A DNA stretch of 59,146 nucleotides from Merdiplasma sp964643295. GTDB lineage: Bacteria; Bacillota; Clostridia; Lachnospirales; Lachnospiraceae. The DNA is taken from NCBI GenBank assembly GCA_964643295.1, contig CAZXSN010000013.1:1-59146 (forward strand), in the 5' to 3' direction. A model generated the notes under the pieces. That model had not been told where the DNA came from. It saw only the letters and a list, made by a program, of their open reading frames with translations, and ran no database searches. The translations under genes were made by a program, and so were the position numbers. Positions 18,444 through 27,190 of this stretch are shown here, in pieces (the first letter of the stretch is position 1; the number at the start of each line of letters is the position of its first letter).

Positions 18444-18962
18444 ATGATAAAAGACAATCAGTATAACACCTGCTGTTTTACCGGTCACAGACCGGAGTTC
18501 TTCCCCTGGGGAGATGATAAAAATTCTGACGGGTGCAGGAAACTGCTTGCAAAACTCGAAGAGGCAACAGATACAGCCATTGCCTCCGGTGTGAACCGTT
18601 TCATCTGTGGGAATGCGCTGGGAACAGATACCTGGGCCGCGGAGATCGTCCTTGAAAAGAAAAAGGTCCATCCCGAACTTTTCCTTGAAATCGCTCTGCC
18701 TTTTGAGGGACATAACAGTCATGTGCCGGAAGCCGCTGAAGTTCAGAAAAAAGCTGACCTTGTTCATGTCGTCTCCAAAACAGGTGACTGGAGAGCTGCC
18801 TATCAGGAAAGAAACAGATATATGGTCGATCACAGCAGCATTGTCATAGCGGTTTGGGATGAGCGCAGCGGCCGAAGGGGAGGGACGTTCCAGACGATCT
18901 CTTACGCAAAGGAACAGGGGAAACAGGTGATTCAGATCAGGTGGATGGACTGTCTGAGTTAA
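18444..18962 (+). CDS. SLOG family protein, YpsA/DUF1273-like
   Basis: A 172-residue protein from ATG 18444, with aggaggtacag upstream. It has the family pattern of YpsA-related SLOG proteins: CCFTGHRPEFFPWG near residue 10, VNRFICGNALGTDTWAAEIV near 50-69, EIALPFEGHNSHVPEA near 82, QERNRYMVDHSSIVIAVWDE near 120 and GGTFQTISYAKEQGKQVIQI near 145. The GNALGTDTWAA loop is expected to bind a nucleotide ligand. It is the second SLOG protein of the island and is distinct from the 548-aa one. It may read or process a nucleotide signal linked to the NADAR and RtcB activities. Confidence 0.85.
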   Translation: MIKDNQYNTCCFTGHRPEFFPWGDDKNSDGCRKLLAKLEEATDTAIASGVNRFICGNALGTDTWAAEIVLEKKKVHPELFLEIALPFEGHNSHVPEAAEVQKKADLVHVVSKTGDWRAAYQERNRYMVDHSSIVIAVWDERSGRRGGTFQTISYAKEQGKQVIQIRWMDCLS

Positions 18963-19605
18963 AGCTATTCGTGTTTTAGGTATGAAGATGAATTCCTTTC
19001 CTGGAATGCATTCCTTAGATGAAATTCAGTCATGCGTTGGATAACAGAGGAAACCCAGGGATAGGAAAACAGGACGTTGGCGGTCTCATACGGCACCTGT
19101 AATTTCCTTTTTCCTTTCGAGAGGATTATCCATTTTCAATGAAAAATAGGAAGAAAGCGCATCAGCCCCATTTGAGTATGGGGCTGATGAAAACCTGGTG
19201 TCACTCCTGATGGGAGAGTGCACCATCCTATTTCAAAATCGACAGCACTTCTTTTAAATTTCCGGAACGAACAGCGCAGATATCGAGATACCGGACAGAC
19301 AGATATTTTTTCTATAGATTGACAGGGCCAGTTATGAGGAAGCTTCGCGCACAAGATGGTTTTGACTATCAGAATATCTCACTCCTTCTAAGGATCCGTC
19401 TCGCTGCGAAATGGGTATTTCTGTTAAAACTATCGAAGGATTTGCGATTGTTAGACAGCGATCCATATCCTTCGAAGAATAGAATCTTTCCGCACCCAGG
19501 CATTCGAAGGAGAAAGGCCCGATAAGCCGCTAAACATCTGTGTCCATTGTCTGATCCAGGTTTTCTTTCCACATTGCCAGGATAGGATCTGCCCTCATGA
19601 ACTTC
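18963..19605. other. Gene-free stretch between island and pyr operon
   Basis: It contains a perfect 11-bp hairpin at 19160-19170 and 19179-19189 (CATCAGCCCCA against TGGGGCTGATG, 8-nt loop) without a T tract. Minus-strand frames around 19215-19330 give short coding-like fragments (YLSVRYLDICAVRSGNLKEV) with shifts, probably a decayed gene of unknown type. Confidence 0.35.
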
Positions 19606-19635
19606 TTGTCATTTTATACGTACCTATGTTAAAAT
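19606..19635 (+). promoter_or_regulatory. Promoter of the pyr operon
   Basis: TTGTCA and TAAAAT are separated by 18 nt, about 50 nt upstream of the pyrC start. I see no PyrR-type attenuator hairpin set in the short leader. Confidence 0.6.
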
Positions 19636-19686
19636 GCCTTTATACGAACGCACCGAAAAGAACCTGGATGGCGGGAGGAGAAAACG

Positions 19687-20970
19687 ATGAGGCTGTGGAT
19701 CAGAAATGGAAGAGTACTGGATCCGTCCTGCGGGCGGGATGAAATCTGTGATCTTATGGTGGAGGACGGAAAGATTCTCCACGTGGGGACGGACAGGACG
19801 GCAGGTTTTGTCCCGGACAGGATCATAGATGCCTCCGGCTGTTTTGTGATGCCGGGGCTGGTGGATCTGCATGTGCATCTGCGGGATCCGGGTCTTACCT
19901 ATAAGGAGGATATTGAAAGCGGAGCTTTGGCGGCGGCGCACGGAGGGTTTACCACGATCCTTGCGATGCCGAATACCAAACCGGTGGTTGATACGCCGGA
20001 ACTCGTAGAGTATGTAAAGGAGAAGGCTGCCAGGACTGCTCCGATTCACGTGCTGCAGGTGGGCGCGGTGACGAAGGGACAGAAAGGGGAGGAGCTTTCC
20101 GATATCCGGGGAATGGCCGCGGCCGGCATTCCGGCGATCAGTGAGGACGGGAAGTCAGTGATGAACGCTGAACTGCTGCGCAGGGCGATGGAGACTGCCA
20201 GGGAGCTTGATCTTGCGGTGCTCTCCCACTGCGAGGATGGCAACCTGGTAAACGGCGGGGTGATGAACGCGGATTCGCAGGCGAAGCGGCTGGGGATGCC
20301 GGGAATCAGCAATGCGGTGGAAGATGTGATTGTCGCCAGGGATCTTCTGCTGGCGAAGGAAACCGGGGTCCGGCTGCACTTATGCCACTGCTCGACGAAG
20401 GACAGCGTCGCCATGATCCGCGCGGCGAAGAAGGCCGGAATCCGGGTAAGCGCCGAAGTCTGCCCGCATCATTTCACTTTAACCAGTGAGGATATTCTGG
20501 AGGATGACGCAAACTTTAAGATGAATCCCCCGGTGCGCACAAAAGAGGACCGGGAGGCCTTAATTGAAGGACTAAGGGACGGCACGATTGATGTGATTGC
20601 CACGGACCACGCTCCGCATAGTGCACAGGAGAAAGCTAAATCCATGCGGCAGGCTCCCTTTGGAATTGTGGGGCTGGAGACGGCGGTGCCTCTTACTGTC
20701 ACTAGACTGGTGGAAACGGGAGTGCTTTCTCCTTTAGACATGGCCAGAGTCATGAGTTATCAGCCCGCAAAGATTGCGGGGATAAACGCCGGTACTCTGC
20801 AGGAAGGGGCTTTGGCGGATCTGGTGCTGATCGATCCTGCCGGGGAGTATGTGATCGATAAGACGGCCTTTGCCTCCCGCGGAAAAAATACGCCGTTTGA
20901 CGGCTGGAAGGTGCGGGGGAAAGTGAAAATGACGATCTGCGAAGGGCGAATCGTTTACGAGGAAAGATAA
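19687..20970 (+). CDS. pyrC: Dihydroorotase
   Basis: A 427-residue class I dihydroorotase starting behind ggcgggaggagaaaacg. It converts carbamoyl-aspartate to dihydroorotate. The metal-binding DLHVHLRDPG lies near residue 59; later conserved blocks include AMPNTKPVVD near 98, HLCHCSTKDSV near 220, CPHHFTLT near 259 and IATDHAPHS near 304, where the Asp and His complete the active site. The length is normal for the family. It is the first gene of the pyrimidine operon, with pyrF, pyrK and pyrD following on the same strand. Confidence 0.95.
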   Translation: MRLWIRNGRVLDPSCGRDEICDLMVEDGKILHVGTDRTAGFVPDRIIDASGCFVMPGLVDLHVHLRDPGLTYKEDIESGALAAAHGGFTTILAMPNTKPVVDTPELVEYVKEKAARTAPIHVLQVGAVTKGQKGEELSDIRGMAAAGIPAISEDGKSVMNAELLRRAMETARELDLAVLSHCEDGNLVNGGVMNADSQAKRLGMPGISNAVEDVIVARDLLLAKETGVRLHLCHCSTKDSVAMIRAAKKAGIRVSAEVCPHHFTLTSEDILEDDANFKMNPPVRTKEDREALIEGLRDGTIDVIATDHAPHSAQEKAKSMRQAPFGIVGLETAVPLTVTRLVETGVLSPLDMARVMSYQPAKIAGINAGTLQEGALADLVLIDPAGEYVIDKTAFASRGKNTPFDGWKVRGKVKMTICEGRIVYEER

Positions 20971-21086
20971 ACTTCGCCGAAAACCCTAAGCGCAGGAAAC
21001 CGTTTACGAGTGCGGGACGATAGATTTGCGTTAAGCGCTGGGATAAGCGGCGGGATCGTTTTTAAGAGGAGAAAAGAGGTACCTGT

Positions 21087-22019
21087 ATGATTGATCGACT
21101 GATTGCGAAAATTCAAAAAACCGGGAACCCGATCGTGGTGGGGCTGGATCCGATGTTAAGCTATGTGCCGGAGCAGATCCAACAGAAAGCCTTCGCGGAG
21201 TATGGCGAGACGCTTGCAGGCGCCGGGGAAGCGATCTGGCAGTATAACAAAGCGATTGTGGATGCCGTGTATGATCTTATCCCGGCGGTGAAACCGCAGA
21301 TCGCGATGTATGAGCAGTTTGGACTGCCGGGTCTTGCGGCTTTCCAAAAAACAGTGGATTACTGCCACGAGAAGGATCTGATTGTGATCGGCGATGTGAA
21401 GCGCGGGGACATCGGATCCACTTCCGCAGCCTACGCGGCGGCGCATCTGGGAAGTGTGCAGGTGGGCAGCCGGACGCTGCCGGTGTTTGAGGAGGACTTT
21501 GCCACGGTCAACCCCTATCTGGGATCGGACGGCGTACAGCCGTTTATCGATGTCTGTAAGAAGGAGGGGAAGGGTCTTTTCATTCTGGTGAAGACTTCCA
21601 ATCCTTCCAGCGGAGAATTCCAGGATCAGCTGGTTGGCGGAAGACCGCTTTATGAGCTGGTCGGGGAGCAGGTCGATCGCTGGGGGCAGCAGTGCATGGG
21701 AGCAGAGTACAGCGAGATCGGCGCGGTGGTTGGCGCAACGTACCCGGAGATGGGAAAAACGCTTCGCCGCATCATGCCAAAGTCCTTTATCCTGGTGCCG
21801 GGGTACGGTGCCCAGGGCGGAAAAGGAGCCGATCTTGTGCCGTTTTTCAATGAAGACGGGTTCGGGGCGATCGTCAATTCCTCCCGCGGCATTATCGCGG
21901 CCTACCGGCAGGAGAAGTATGCGAAGTTCGGCGCGGAGCATTTCGCGGAGGCAAGCCGGGCGGCGGTGGAGGAGATGGCGGCGGATATCCGCGGCGCTCT
22001 TAACAGTTGGCAGAAATAA
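21087..22019 (+). CDS. pyrF: Orotidine 5'-phosphate decarboxylase
   Basis: A 310-residue protein of the long (type 2) PyrF group, which makes UMP from OMP in the cytosol. GLDPMLSYVPE near residue 20 and the catalytic Asp-Lys-Asp set in IGDVKRGDIGSTSAAY near 100 are present. LVKTSNPSSGEFQD near 171 and VPGYGAQGGKGADLV near 236 form the phosphate-binding end. The start follows gaggagaaaagaggtacctgt. The 116-nt gap from pyrC has no hairpin, supporting one transcript. Confidence 0.95.
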   Translation: MIDRLIAKIQKTGNPIVVGLDPMLSYVPEQIQQKAFAEYGETLAGAGEAIWQYNKAIVDAVYDLIPAVKPQIAMYEQFGLPGLAAFQKTVDYCHEKDLIVIGDVKRGDIGSTSAAYAAAHLGSVQVGSRTLPVFEEDFATVNPYLGSDGVQPFIDVCKKEGKGLFILVKTSNPSSGEFQDQLVGGRPLYELVGEQVDRWGQQCMGAEYSEIGAVVGATYPEMGKTLRRIMPKSFILVPGYGAQGGKGADLVPFFNEDGFGAIVNSSRGIIAAYRQEKYAKFGAEHFAEASRAAVEEMAADIRGALNSWQK

Positions 22020-22136
22020 GTTTCCCTAAAAAGGATGCTTCGAACTAGGATAAAGGGAAGCACTCGCTGGCGGCTCAGGAAAGGCCGCAGAAAGCTTACA
22101 AAGTCCGGTCGGGAAATGTCAGGGAGGAGAGGTCAG

Positions 22137-22916
22137 ATGCCTGAAAAATATCAGGAACAAGCGGTGATCACGAAGCAGGAGGCAGTCGGCACAGGGATCT
22201 ACAGCCTGTGGGTGCAGGCAAAGGCAATCGCTGATGCCGCCCGTCCGGGGCAGTTTGTCTCGTTCTACTGCAATGAGGAGAGCAGGCTGCTGCCGCGCCC
22301 GCTCAGCATCTGTGAAACGGATCCAAAGAGCGGGCAGGTGCGGTTCGTTTACCGGGCAGCAGGGAAAGGAACCGCGGAAATTTCCGGGTACAAAAAAGGG
22401 GATACGCTGGATCTTTTGGGGCCGCTGGGAAACGGATATCCGCTGGAACAGATGCGGGAAGGAAAGAAGGCTCTCTTAATCGGCGGAGGGATTGGCATTC
22501 CGCCGCTGGTGCAGCTTTCAAAGGAGTTAAAGGGAGAGAAAACCATCGTTTTGGGCTTTCGAGATGAGCTGTTTTTGACAGAGGAATTTACAAACTATGG
22601 GTCAGTGCTGATCGCGACCGAGGACGGCAGCATCGGAACGCACGGAACCGTGCTGGACTGCATCCTGGAACACAATCTGGAGGCTGATATTATTTTTGCC
22701 TGCGGGCCGACACCGATGCTGAGGGCTCTGCAGAGCTACTCCCGGGAGAAAAAGATTGAGTGCTGGCTTTCCCTGGAGGAGCGCATGGCCTGCGGAATTG
22801 GCGCCTGCTTAGCCTGCGTATGCAATTCTGTGGAGGTTGATCGGCATCTGCAGGTTAAGAAAAAGCGAGTCTGCAAGGAGGGACCGGTATTTCGTTCGGA
22901 TGAGATTGTGCTGTGA
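22137..22916 (+). CDS. pyrK: Dihydroorotate dehydrogenase electron transfer subunit
   Basis: A 259-residue FAD and [2Fe-2S] subunit that passes electrons from PyrD to NAD+. ATG 22137 is chosen because of ggaggagaggtcag just upstream; a longer frame to 22035 has no such site. RLLPRPLSICE near residue 49 binds FAD, KALLIGGGIGIPPLVQL near 116 binds the pyridine nucleotide, and the cysteine cluster ERMACGIGACLACVCNS near 214-230, with a later Cys in RVCKEGPVF, holds the iron-sulfur centre. It pairs with class 1B pyrD next door. Confidence 0.95.
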   Translation: MPEKYQEQAVITKQEAVGTGIYSLWVQAKAIADAARPGQFVSFYCNEESRLLPRPLSICETDPKSGQVRFVYRAAGKGTAEISGYKKGDTLDLLGPLGNGYPLEQMREGKKALLIGGGIGIPPLVQLSKELKGEKTIVLGFRDELFLTEEFTNYGSVLIATEDGSIGTHGTVLDCILEHNLEADIIFACGPTPMLRALQSYSREKKIECWLSLEERMACGIGACLACVCNSVEVDRHLQVKKKRVCKEGPVFRSDEIVL

Positions 22917-23125
22917 AATGTGCGGAACCGGTTTCCAGGAAAGGATACATGCCTAAAAAAGGAAAACAGACGAGTTCCTGCGCAGGCTGTGTCGGCGGAA
23001 AGCCTGTGTGAAAGGTCTGCATCGGGCATGCAATCCGGGATGAGTTAACGGAAGGGATACAAAATTAAGAGGAACCGTAAGCCAGTTCTTACAGGGATGA
23101 AGACTAAAGGAAGTGAGGAATCCGG

Positions 23126-24034
23126 ATGGAGCTTTCGACGAAAGTAAAGATTGCCGGAGTGGAACTTAAGAATCCGGTGATGACGGCATCCGGGACGTTC
23201 GGTTCCGGACAGGAATATGGCGAGTACGTGGATTTAAACCGCCTGGGGGCGGTGGTAACCAAGGGCGTGGCAAATGTGCCGTGGCCGGGAAATGAGACCC
23301 CGCGGGTTGCGGAGACAGCGAGCGGGATGTTAAACGCGATCGGTCTTGAAAACCCCGGCATCGATACGTTCGTGCGGCGGGATTTGCCTTTCCTTAAGAA
23401 ATATGATACGAGAGTGATCGTCAACGTCTGCGGCAGGAGCATAAAAGATTACTGTGAAGTCGTGGAGCGTCTTGCCGAAGAGCCGGTGGATCTTTTGGAG
23501 ATCAATATTTCCTGCCCGAATGTGAAGGAGGGCGGGATTGCGTTCGGTCAGAACCCCTGCGCGGTGGAAGAGATTACCGGCGAGATCAAAAGGCATGCCA
23601 GACAGCCGGTGATCATGAAACTCAGTCCGAACGTGACGGATATCACGGAGACGGCCAAAGCGGCCCAGGCAGGAGGCGCGGACGCGCTCTCCCTGATCAA
23701 TACGCTTACAGGCATGAAGATTGATGTGAAACGGCGCAGCTTTGTGCTTGCGAATAAGACCGGGGGACTGTCCGGACCGGCGATTCATCCGATCGCGGTG
23801 CGCATGGTCTACCAGACGGCGCAGGCGGTTTCCCTGCCGATCATCGGTATGGGAGGAGTATGCAGCGCGGAGGATGCGCTGGAACTGATCATGGCCGGAG
23901 CGAGCGCCGTCGCCGTGGGAACCGCCAACTTTCGAAACCCGAGGGCGACCCTGGATGTGATCGAGGGAATCGAGGAATATCTGTATTATTACGGAATCAG
24001 GGATGTGAGGGAATTAATCGGCTGTGTGCGGTAA
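23126..24034 (+). CDS. pyrD: Dihydroorotate dehydrogenase, class 1B catalytic subunit
   Basis: A 302-residue FMN enzyme oxidising dihydroorotate to orotate. It has NPVMTASGTFGSGQEYG near residue 14, the active-site region INISCPNVKEGG near 127 with the catalytic Cys, LSPNVTDI near 171, LINTLTGMKID near 190 and the FMN phosphate loop GMGGVCSAEDALELIMAGAS near 240. This is the NAD-linked 1B form that needs PyrK. The start follows aaggaagtgaggaatccgg. A transposase-like gene begins 15 nt downstream. Confidence 0.95.
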   Translation: MELSTKVKIAGVELKNPVMTASGTFGSGQEYGEYVDLNRLGAVVTKGVANVPWPGNETPRVAETASGMLNAIGLENPGIDTFVRRDLPFLKKYDTRVIVNVCGRSIKDYCEVVERLAEEPVDLLEINISCPNVKEGGIAFGQNPCAVEEITGEIKRHARQPVIMKLSPNVTDITETAKAAQAGGADALSLINTLTGMKIDVKRRSFVLANKTGGLSGPAIHPIAVRMVYQTAQAVSLPIIGMGGVCSAEDALELIMAGASAVAVGTANFRNPRATLDVIEGIEEYLYYYGIRDVRELIGCVR

Positions 24035-24049
24035 CTGGGAGGCGGTTTC

Positions 24050-25516
24050 ATGTCGATTCCTGACAGCATTAAGATTCATAAGCCTGATGTAAACAAATAT
24101 GGCGCCACGGAAATTCGATGCATCCAGAACCGCTTCTATGTTTATGAAATCAGCTCCAGATGGGACGCGGAGAAGCACAAAGCCAGAAAGGTGACCGGGA
24201 AGTGTATCGGCAGGATCACAGAAAAAGACGGCTTTCTTCCGAACGCTTTTTTTCTTGAAAAATACCGGGAGAAAAGCCCCGTGGTGCGCACTTTCGGCGC
24301 ATTTGCGCTCTTTGAGCAGCTGGGGAAGGAAGTCACAGACAGATTGAAGGCTTCATTTCCGGACTGTCACAGAGAAATCAAAACGGCTGCTTTGCTTACG
24401 CTGGTGTATGGCTGTACGGAAAAACTGATGGAGCATTGTTTCGCGGATTCCTATCTTGCGGATCTTTATCCGGATATCGATATCTGTGAGCAGACGGTTC
24501 ATAGTCTCCTTACTATGCTTGGCGCACAGCGGGAAGAAAAGATTCTGGAATTTTTAAGGAAGTTCCTCCCGGATCAGCCGATGGTTCTGATTGATGCCGC
24601 ATCCTTATTTTTGCCCCAGCCAGATACGGATGCATGGGGAGAAGACCTTTCTGCCTCCGGGAGAAAAGAGCAGGTTCGTCTGCTGTATCTTTTTGAGATG
24701 GGCAGTCACGCTCCGTATCTTTACCGGATGGTACCAAGGAATACGGCAGTTTCGCAGGCAATGGCGGATATGATTGCCTTATCCGGCGCACCGGAGTGCA
24801 TTATCCTGGCGGATGAAAAGTTTTATTCCGAAAGTAACATAGCTTCTCTTAAGGAAAATCATCTGAACTATATCCTGCCCTTGCCGGAAAATACAGAACC
24901 AAACGCGCAGAACTTTGAGGATGCTTTGAATCAGAAACACTGGGACGGGCAGTTTGTTTACGGGAAGAACATAGTTAAGTACCGCAAAAAATCCTGCCAA
25001 GATGCGGGTGGCTATCTGTATGTGTTTCAGGAGGAGACTGGGAAAAACCAGGGAGAACAGACCACAGCACGGCATACAGAAAACCCCGGCGGGGAAGGAT
25101 GCGAAGAAATCTTTCCGGAAAAAAGGAGAGAAAGATTTTTTTTAAGCAGCAGAGACCTTCCTGCAAAGGAGCTCTTCCTGACGTACAGGGAGAAATGGGA
25201 GATTTATAAGTGCTTTGCTTATTTTGCGAATTCCCTTAAGATCGGCGGATCTTTCGAAGAAAGCAGGGAATGGATATCCGGTTTCCTGTTTATCAGTCAT
25301 GTGGCCCTTTTATATTTTCACTCGCTGGCGCAGGCGATGAGAAAAAGCGGGCTTGATCAGGAATGGAAACCGGAGGAGATCCTTGCGCTGTCCAAAAACA
25401 TTTACCAGATCCGTGAAAAAGGAGATGGGCAGAAGAATATGTTCCTTCTTTCGGGGATTTCAGACAGGGATGAGGAGATATGGAAGGCTCTGGGTGTGGA
25501 TTTCTCACACAGCTAG
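24050..25516 (+). CDS. IS1634-like DDE transposase in the pyr operon
   Basis: A 488-residue protein with the N-terminal layout of IS1634-type transposases (EIRCIQNRFYVYEISS, then KVTGKCIGRITEKDGFLPN). The acidic positions look preserved: PMVLIDAASLF near residue 182, IILADEKFYSESNIASLK near 252 and LTYREKWEIYKCF near 379. The segment between the second and third is rich in charged insertions and may be partly degenerate (EK in place of the usual RG after the Asp). It starts 15 nt after pyrD behind gggaggcggtttc, as if co-transcribed. I could not find terminal inverted repeats or a target duplication. Confidence 0.72.
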   Translation: MSIPDSIKIHKPDVNKYGATEIRCIQNRFYVYEISSRWDAEKHKARKVTGKCIGRITEKDGFLPNAFFLEKYREKSPVVRTFGAFALFEQLGKEVTDRLKASFPDCHREIKTAALLTLVYGCTEKLMEHCFADSYLADLYPDIDICEQTVHSLLTMLGAQREEKILEFLRKFLPDQPMVLIDAASLFLPQPDTDAWGEDLSASGRKEQVRLLYLFEMGSHAPYLYRMVPRNTAVSQAMADMIALSGAPECIILADEKFYSESNIASLKENHLNYILPLPENTEPNAQNFEDALNQKHWDGQFVYGKNIVKYRKKSCQDAGGYLYVFQEETGKNQGEQTTARHTENPGGEGCEEIFPEKRRERFFLSSRDLPAKELFLTYREKWEIYKCFAYFANSLKIGGSFEESREWISGFLFISHVALLYFHSLAQAMRKSGLDQEWKPEEILALSKNIYQIREKGDGQKNMFLLSGISDRDEEIWKALGVDFSHS

Positions 25517-25570
25517 TTTTTCTTTCTTGGTGTTTTTCATATGGGTGACAAATCAGGAGGTGCAGGAGAA

Positions 25571-26008
25571 ATGAGCTTTCAAAAGGCTGCTGCTTTGCTG
25601 CTGGCAGGTGTGCTCTTGATTTCTTTGAACGCCTGCGGAAGAAAGGAAGCCTCTGCCCAGCCAACCGCATGGATCATGAGCCTGGTGCAAAGCGGGGAGG
25701 ATGGGGATGTTCTTTACTGCTCCGAAAAGGAAAAAGAGATCTATCCGCAGGCAGGGGTGCATAAGATTGTCTGCAGGATGGATGATTCTTCCGTGGAGAT
25801 ACAGGATAGCGAAACAGACGAAACCTGGCGCGGCGCTTATAAGCTTGTAAAAGATAGTGATACCGAAAGCATTTACGAGGCGACGATCGGGGACAGGGAC
25901 TGTATGCTGGTAAAGAGCGTGACCGAGTACGAGGGCAGCCAGGATCCCAAAGATACGCTGATCCTTACCTGTGATGAGTATTCGCTTACCTTTTTCACTG
26001 AGGAATAA
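25571..26008 (+). CDS. Small lipoprotein of unknown function
   Basis: A 145-residue protein from ATG 25571, behind aggaggtgcaggagaa. It has a typical lipoprotein signal: a hydrophobic stretch AALLLAGVLLISL followed by LNACG, the lipobox Cys being near residue 21. The mature part is acidic with alternating polar and hydrophobic strands (KIVCRMDDSSVEIQD, YEATIGDRDCMLVKSV). It is likely anchored to the outer face of the membrane. No family was recognised. The long gap after it suggests the transcript ends here. Confidence 0.7.
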   Translation: MSFQKAAALLLAGVLLISLNACGRKEASAQPTAWIMSLVQSGEDGDVLYCSEKEKEIYPQAGVHKIVCRMDDSSVEIQDSETDETWRGAYKLVKDSDTESIYEATIGDRDCMLVKSVTEYEGSQDPKDTLILTCDEYSLTFFTEE

Positions 26009-26325
26009 GTTTTTTCCTTCATGGAATCCCTTGGGCTTTGCGAAGGCCTTCAGATTCGCGGGCGAGTCTTTTCTTTCTGCGAGCATGCGCAGGCAGGTCT
26101 TTACGGGTACGGGGAAGCAGGAGTGCGCGTTTCGTGAGAAAGCGGCAGGCTTTTGAACCCAACGCCGCAGGAGAGAAGACGGTAGAATCGCTGCCTTCCC
26201 TTTTCACCGCGAAGGGGCAGACTTTGCATGAACATGCAGTCTTTCCCTGTTTCTCTCCTGTATCGTACTCCAGCGTGTTTTACGGGGAGCGTGCCCGTTT
26301 TATGAATGTCAGGGCCGCCGGTTTG
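26009..26325. other. Gap between lipoprotein and aldo/keto reductase genes
   Basis: No gene. A weak 5-bp hairpin with TTTT at about 26282-26302 (ACGGG/CCCGT) could terminate + strand transcription before the convergent minus-strand gene. Confidence 0.3.
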
Positions 26326-27123
26326 CTACCACCAGCCAAACAGGCTTCGCCCGGTCTCCAGCTTTCTGATTTCCTGCATCTCCTCAGCACTCAGAGTAAA
26401 GTTTAGGGAGTCCAGGTTTTCTTTTATCCGCTCCTTGTGCACGGATTTCGGGATCACGATGATTTCCTGCTGGGTTAGGAAACGCAGGGCAACCTGCGGT
26501 ATGGATTTTCCATGGCTGGCGGCGATTTCAGACAGGGTGGGATGGTGGAAAATGCCATTCTTCCCGCAGGCTAAGGGAGACCAGCTTTCATGTCTTGTGC
26601 CGGTCCGGCTCTCAAGCTGCCGCAGCTTTTCCTGCTGGCGAAACACGTGGGTTTCCACCTGGTTGACCGCCGGGATCACGCTGCAGTGGGCGATCAGATC
26701 CTGAAACCGGTCAGGAAGAAAGTTGGAGACGCCGATGGCCCGCAGTTTTCCTTCCTGATAAGCGGTTTCCATCGCGCGGTAAATCTCATGCACATCCCCG
26801 GTCGGTTCATGGATCAAAAGCAGATCAATGTAATCCAGATCAATCTCTCTCAGAGAAGAATCGATGGAGCGCAGTGTATCCCGATAGCCGCGGCACCCCC
26901 ACAGCTTGGTGGTGATAAACAGTTCAGAGCGGGGGATCCCGGATTTTCGGCAGGCCAGACCGACCTCCCGCTCATTCCCATAACATTGTGCCGTGTCGAT
27001 TAAACGGCAGCCGATATCTAACGCGTCCGAAACGCACCGCTCGGTGATCCGGGGAGGCGTCTGATAGGTGCCGTACCCTAAGAGGGGCATTTCTACCCCG
27101 TTATTGAGTGTAACGAACTGCAT
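26326..27123 (-). CDS. Aldo/keto reductase
   Basis: A 265-residue NADPH-dependent reductase. The start is ATG 27123, with aaggaaaggagtttgcc upstream; the longer open frame to 27222 overlaps the neighbouring gene and is unlikely. The catalytic tetrad is visible: Asp and Tyr in RLIDTAQCYGNEREVG near residue 44, Lys in LFITTKLW near 75 and His in YIDLLLIHEPTG near 105. The C-terminal cofactor patch IVIPKSVHKERIKENLDS is present near 225. It resembles the YvgN/2,5-diketogluconate reductase group. It shares orientation with the FMN reductase and SDR genes upstream on this strand. Confidence 0.9.
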   Translation of the reverse strand: MQFVTLNNGVEMPLLGYGTYQTPPRITERCVSDALDIGCRLIDTAQCYGNEREVGLACRKSGIPRSELFITTKLWGCRGYRDTLRSIDSSLREIDLDYIDLLLIHEPTGDVHEIYRAMETAYQEGKLRAIGVSNFLPDRFQDLIAHCSVIPAVNQVETHVFRQQEKLRQLESRTGTRHESWSPLACGKNGIFHHPTLSEIAASHGKSIPQVALRFLTQQEIIVIPKSVHKERIKENLDSLNFTLSAEEMQEIRKLETGRSLFGWW

Positions 27124-27190
27124 GGCAAACTCCTTTCCTTTTTCGCCCAGAACCTGAAGGGAAGCATTTCGTTTGAATGGAACGGACAGT

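Noticed and set aside
19636..19686. PyrR attenuator before pyrC
   Set aside because: The leader is about 50 nt and contains no anti-terminator/terminator hairpin set.
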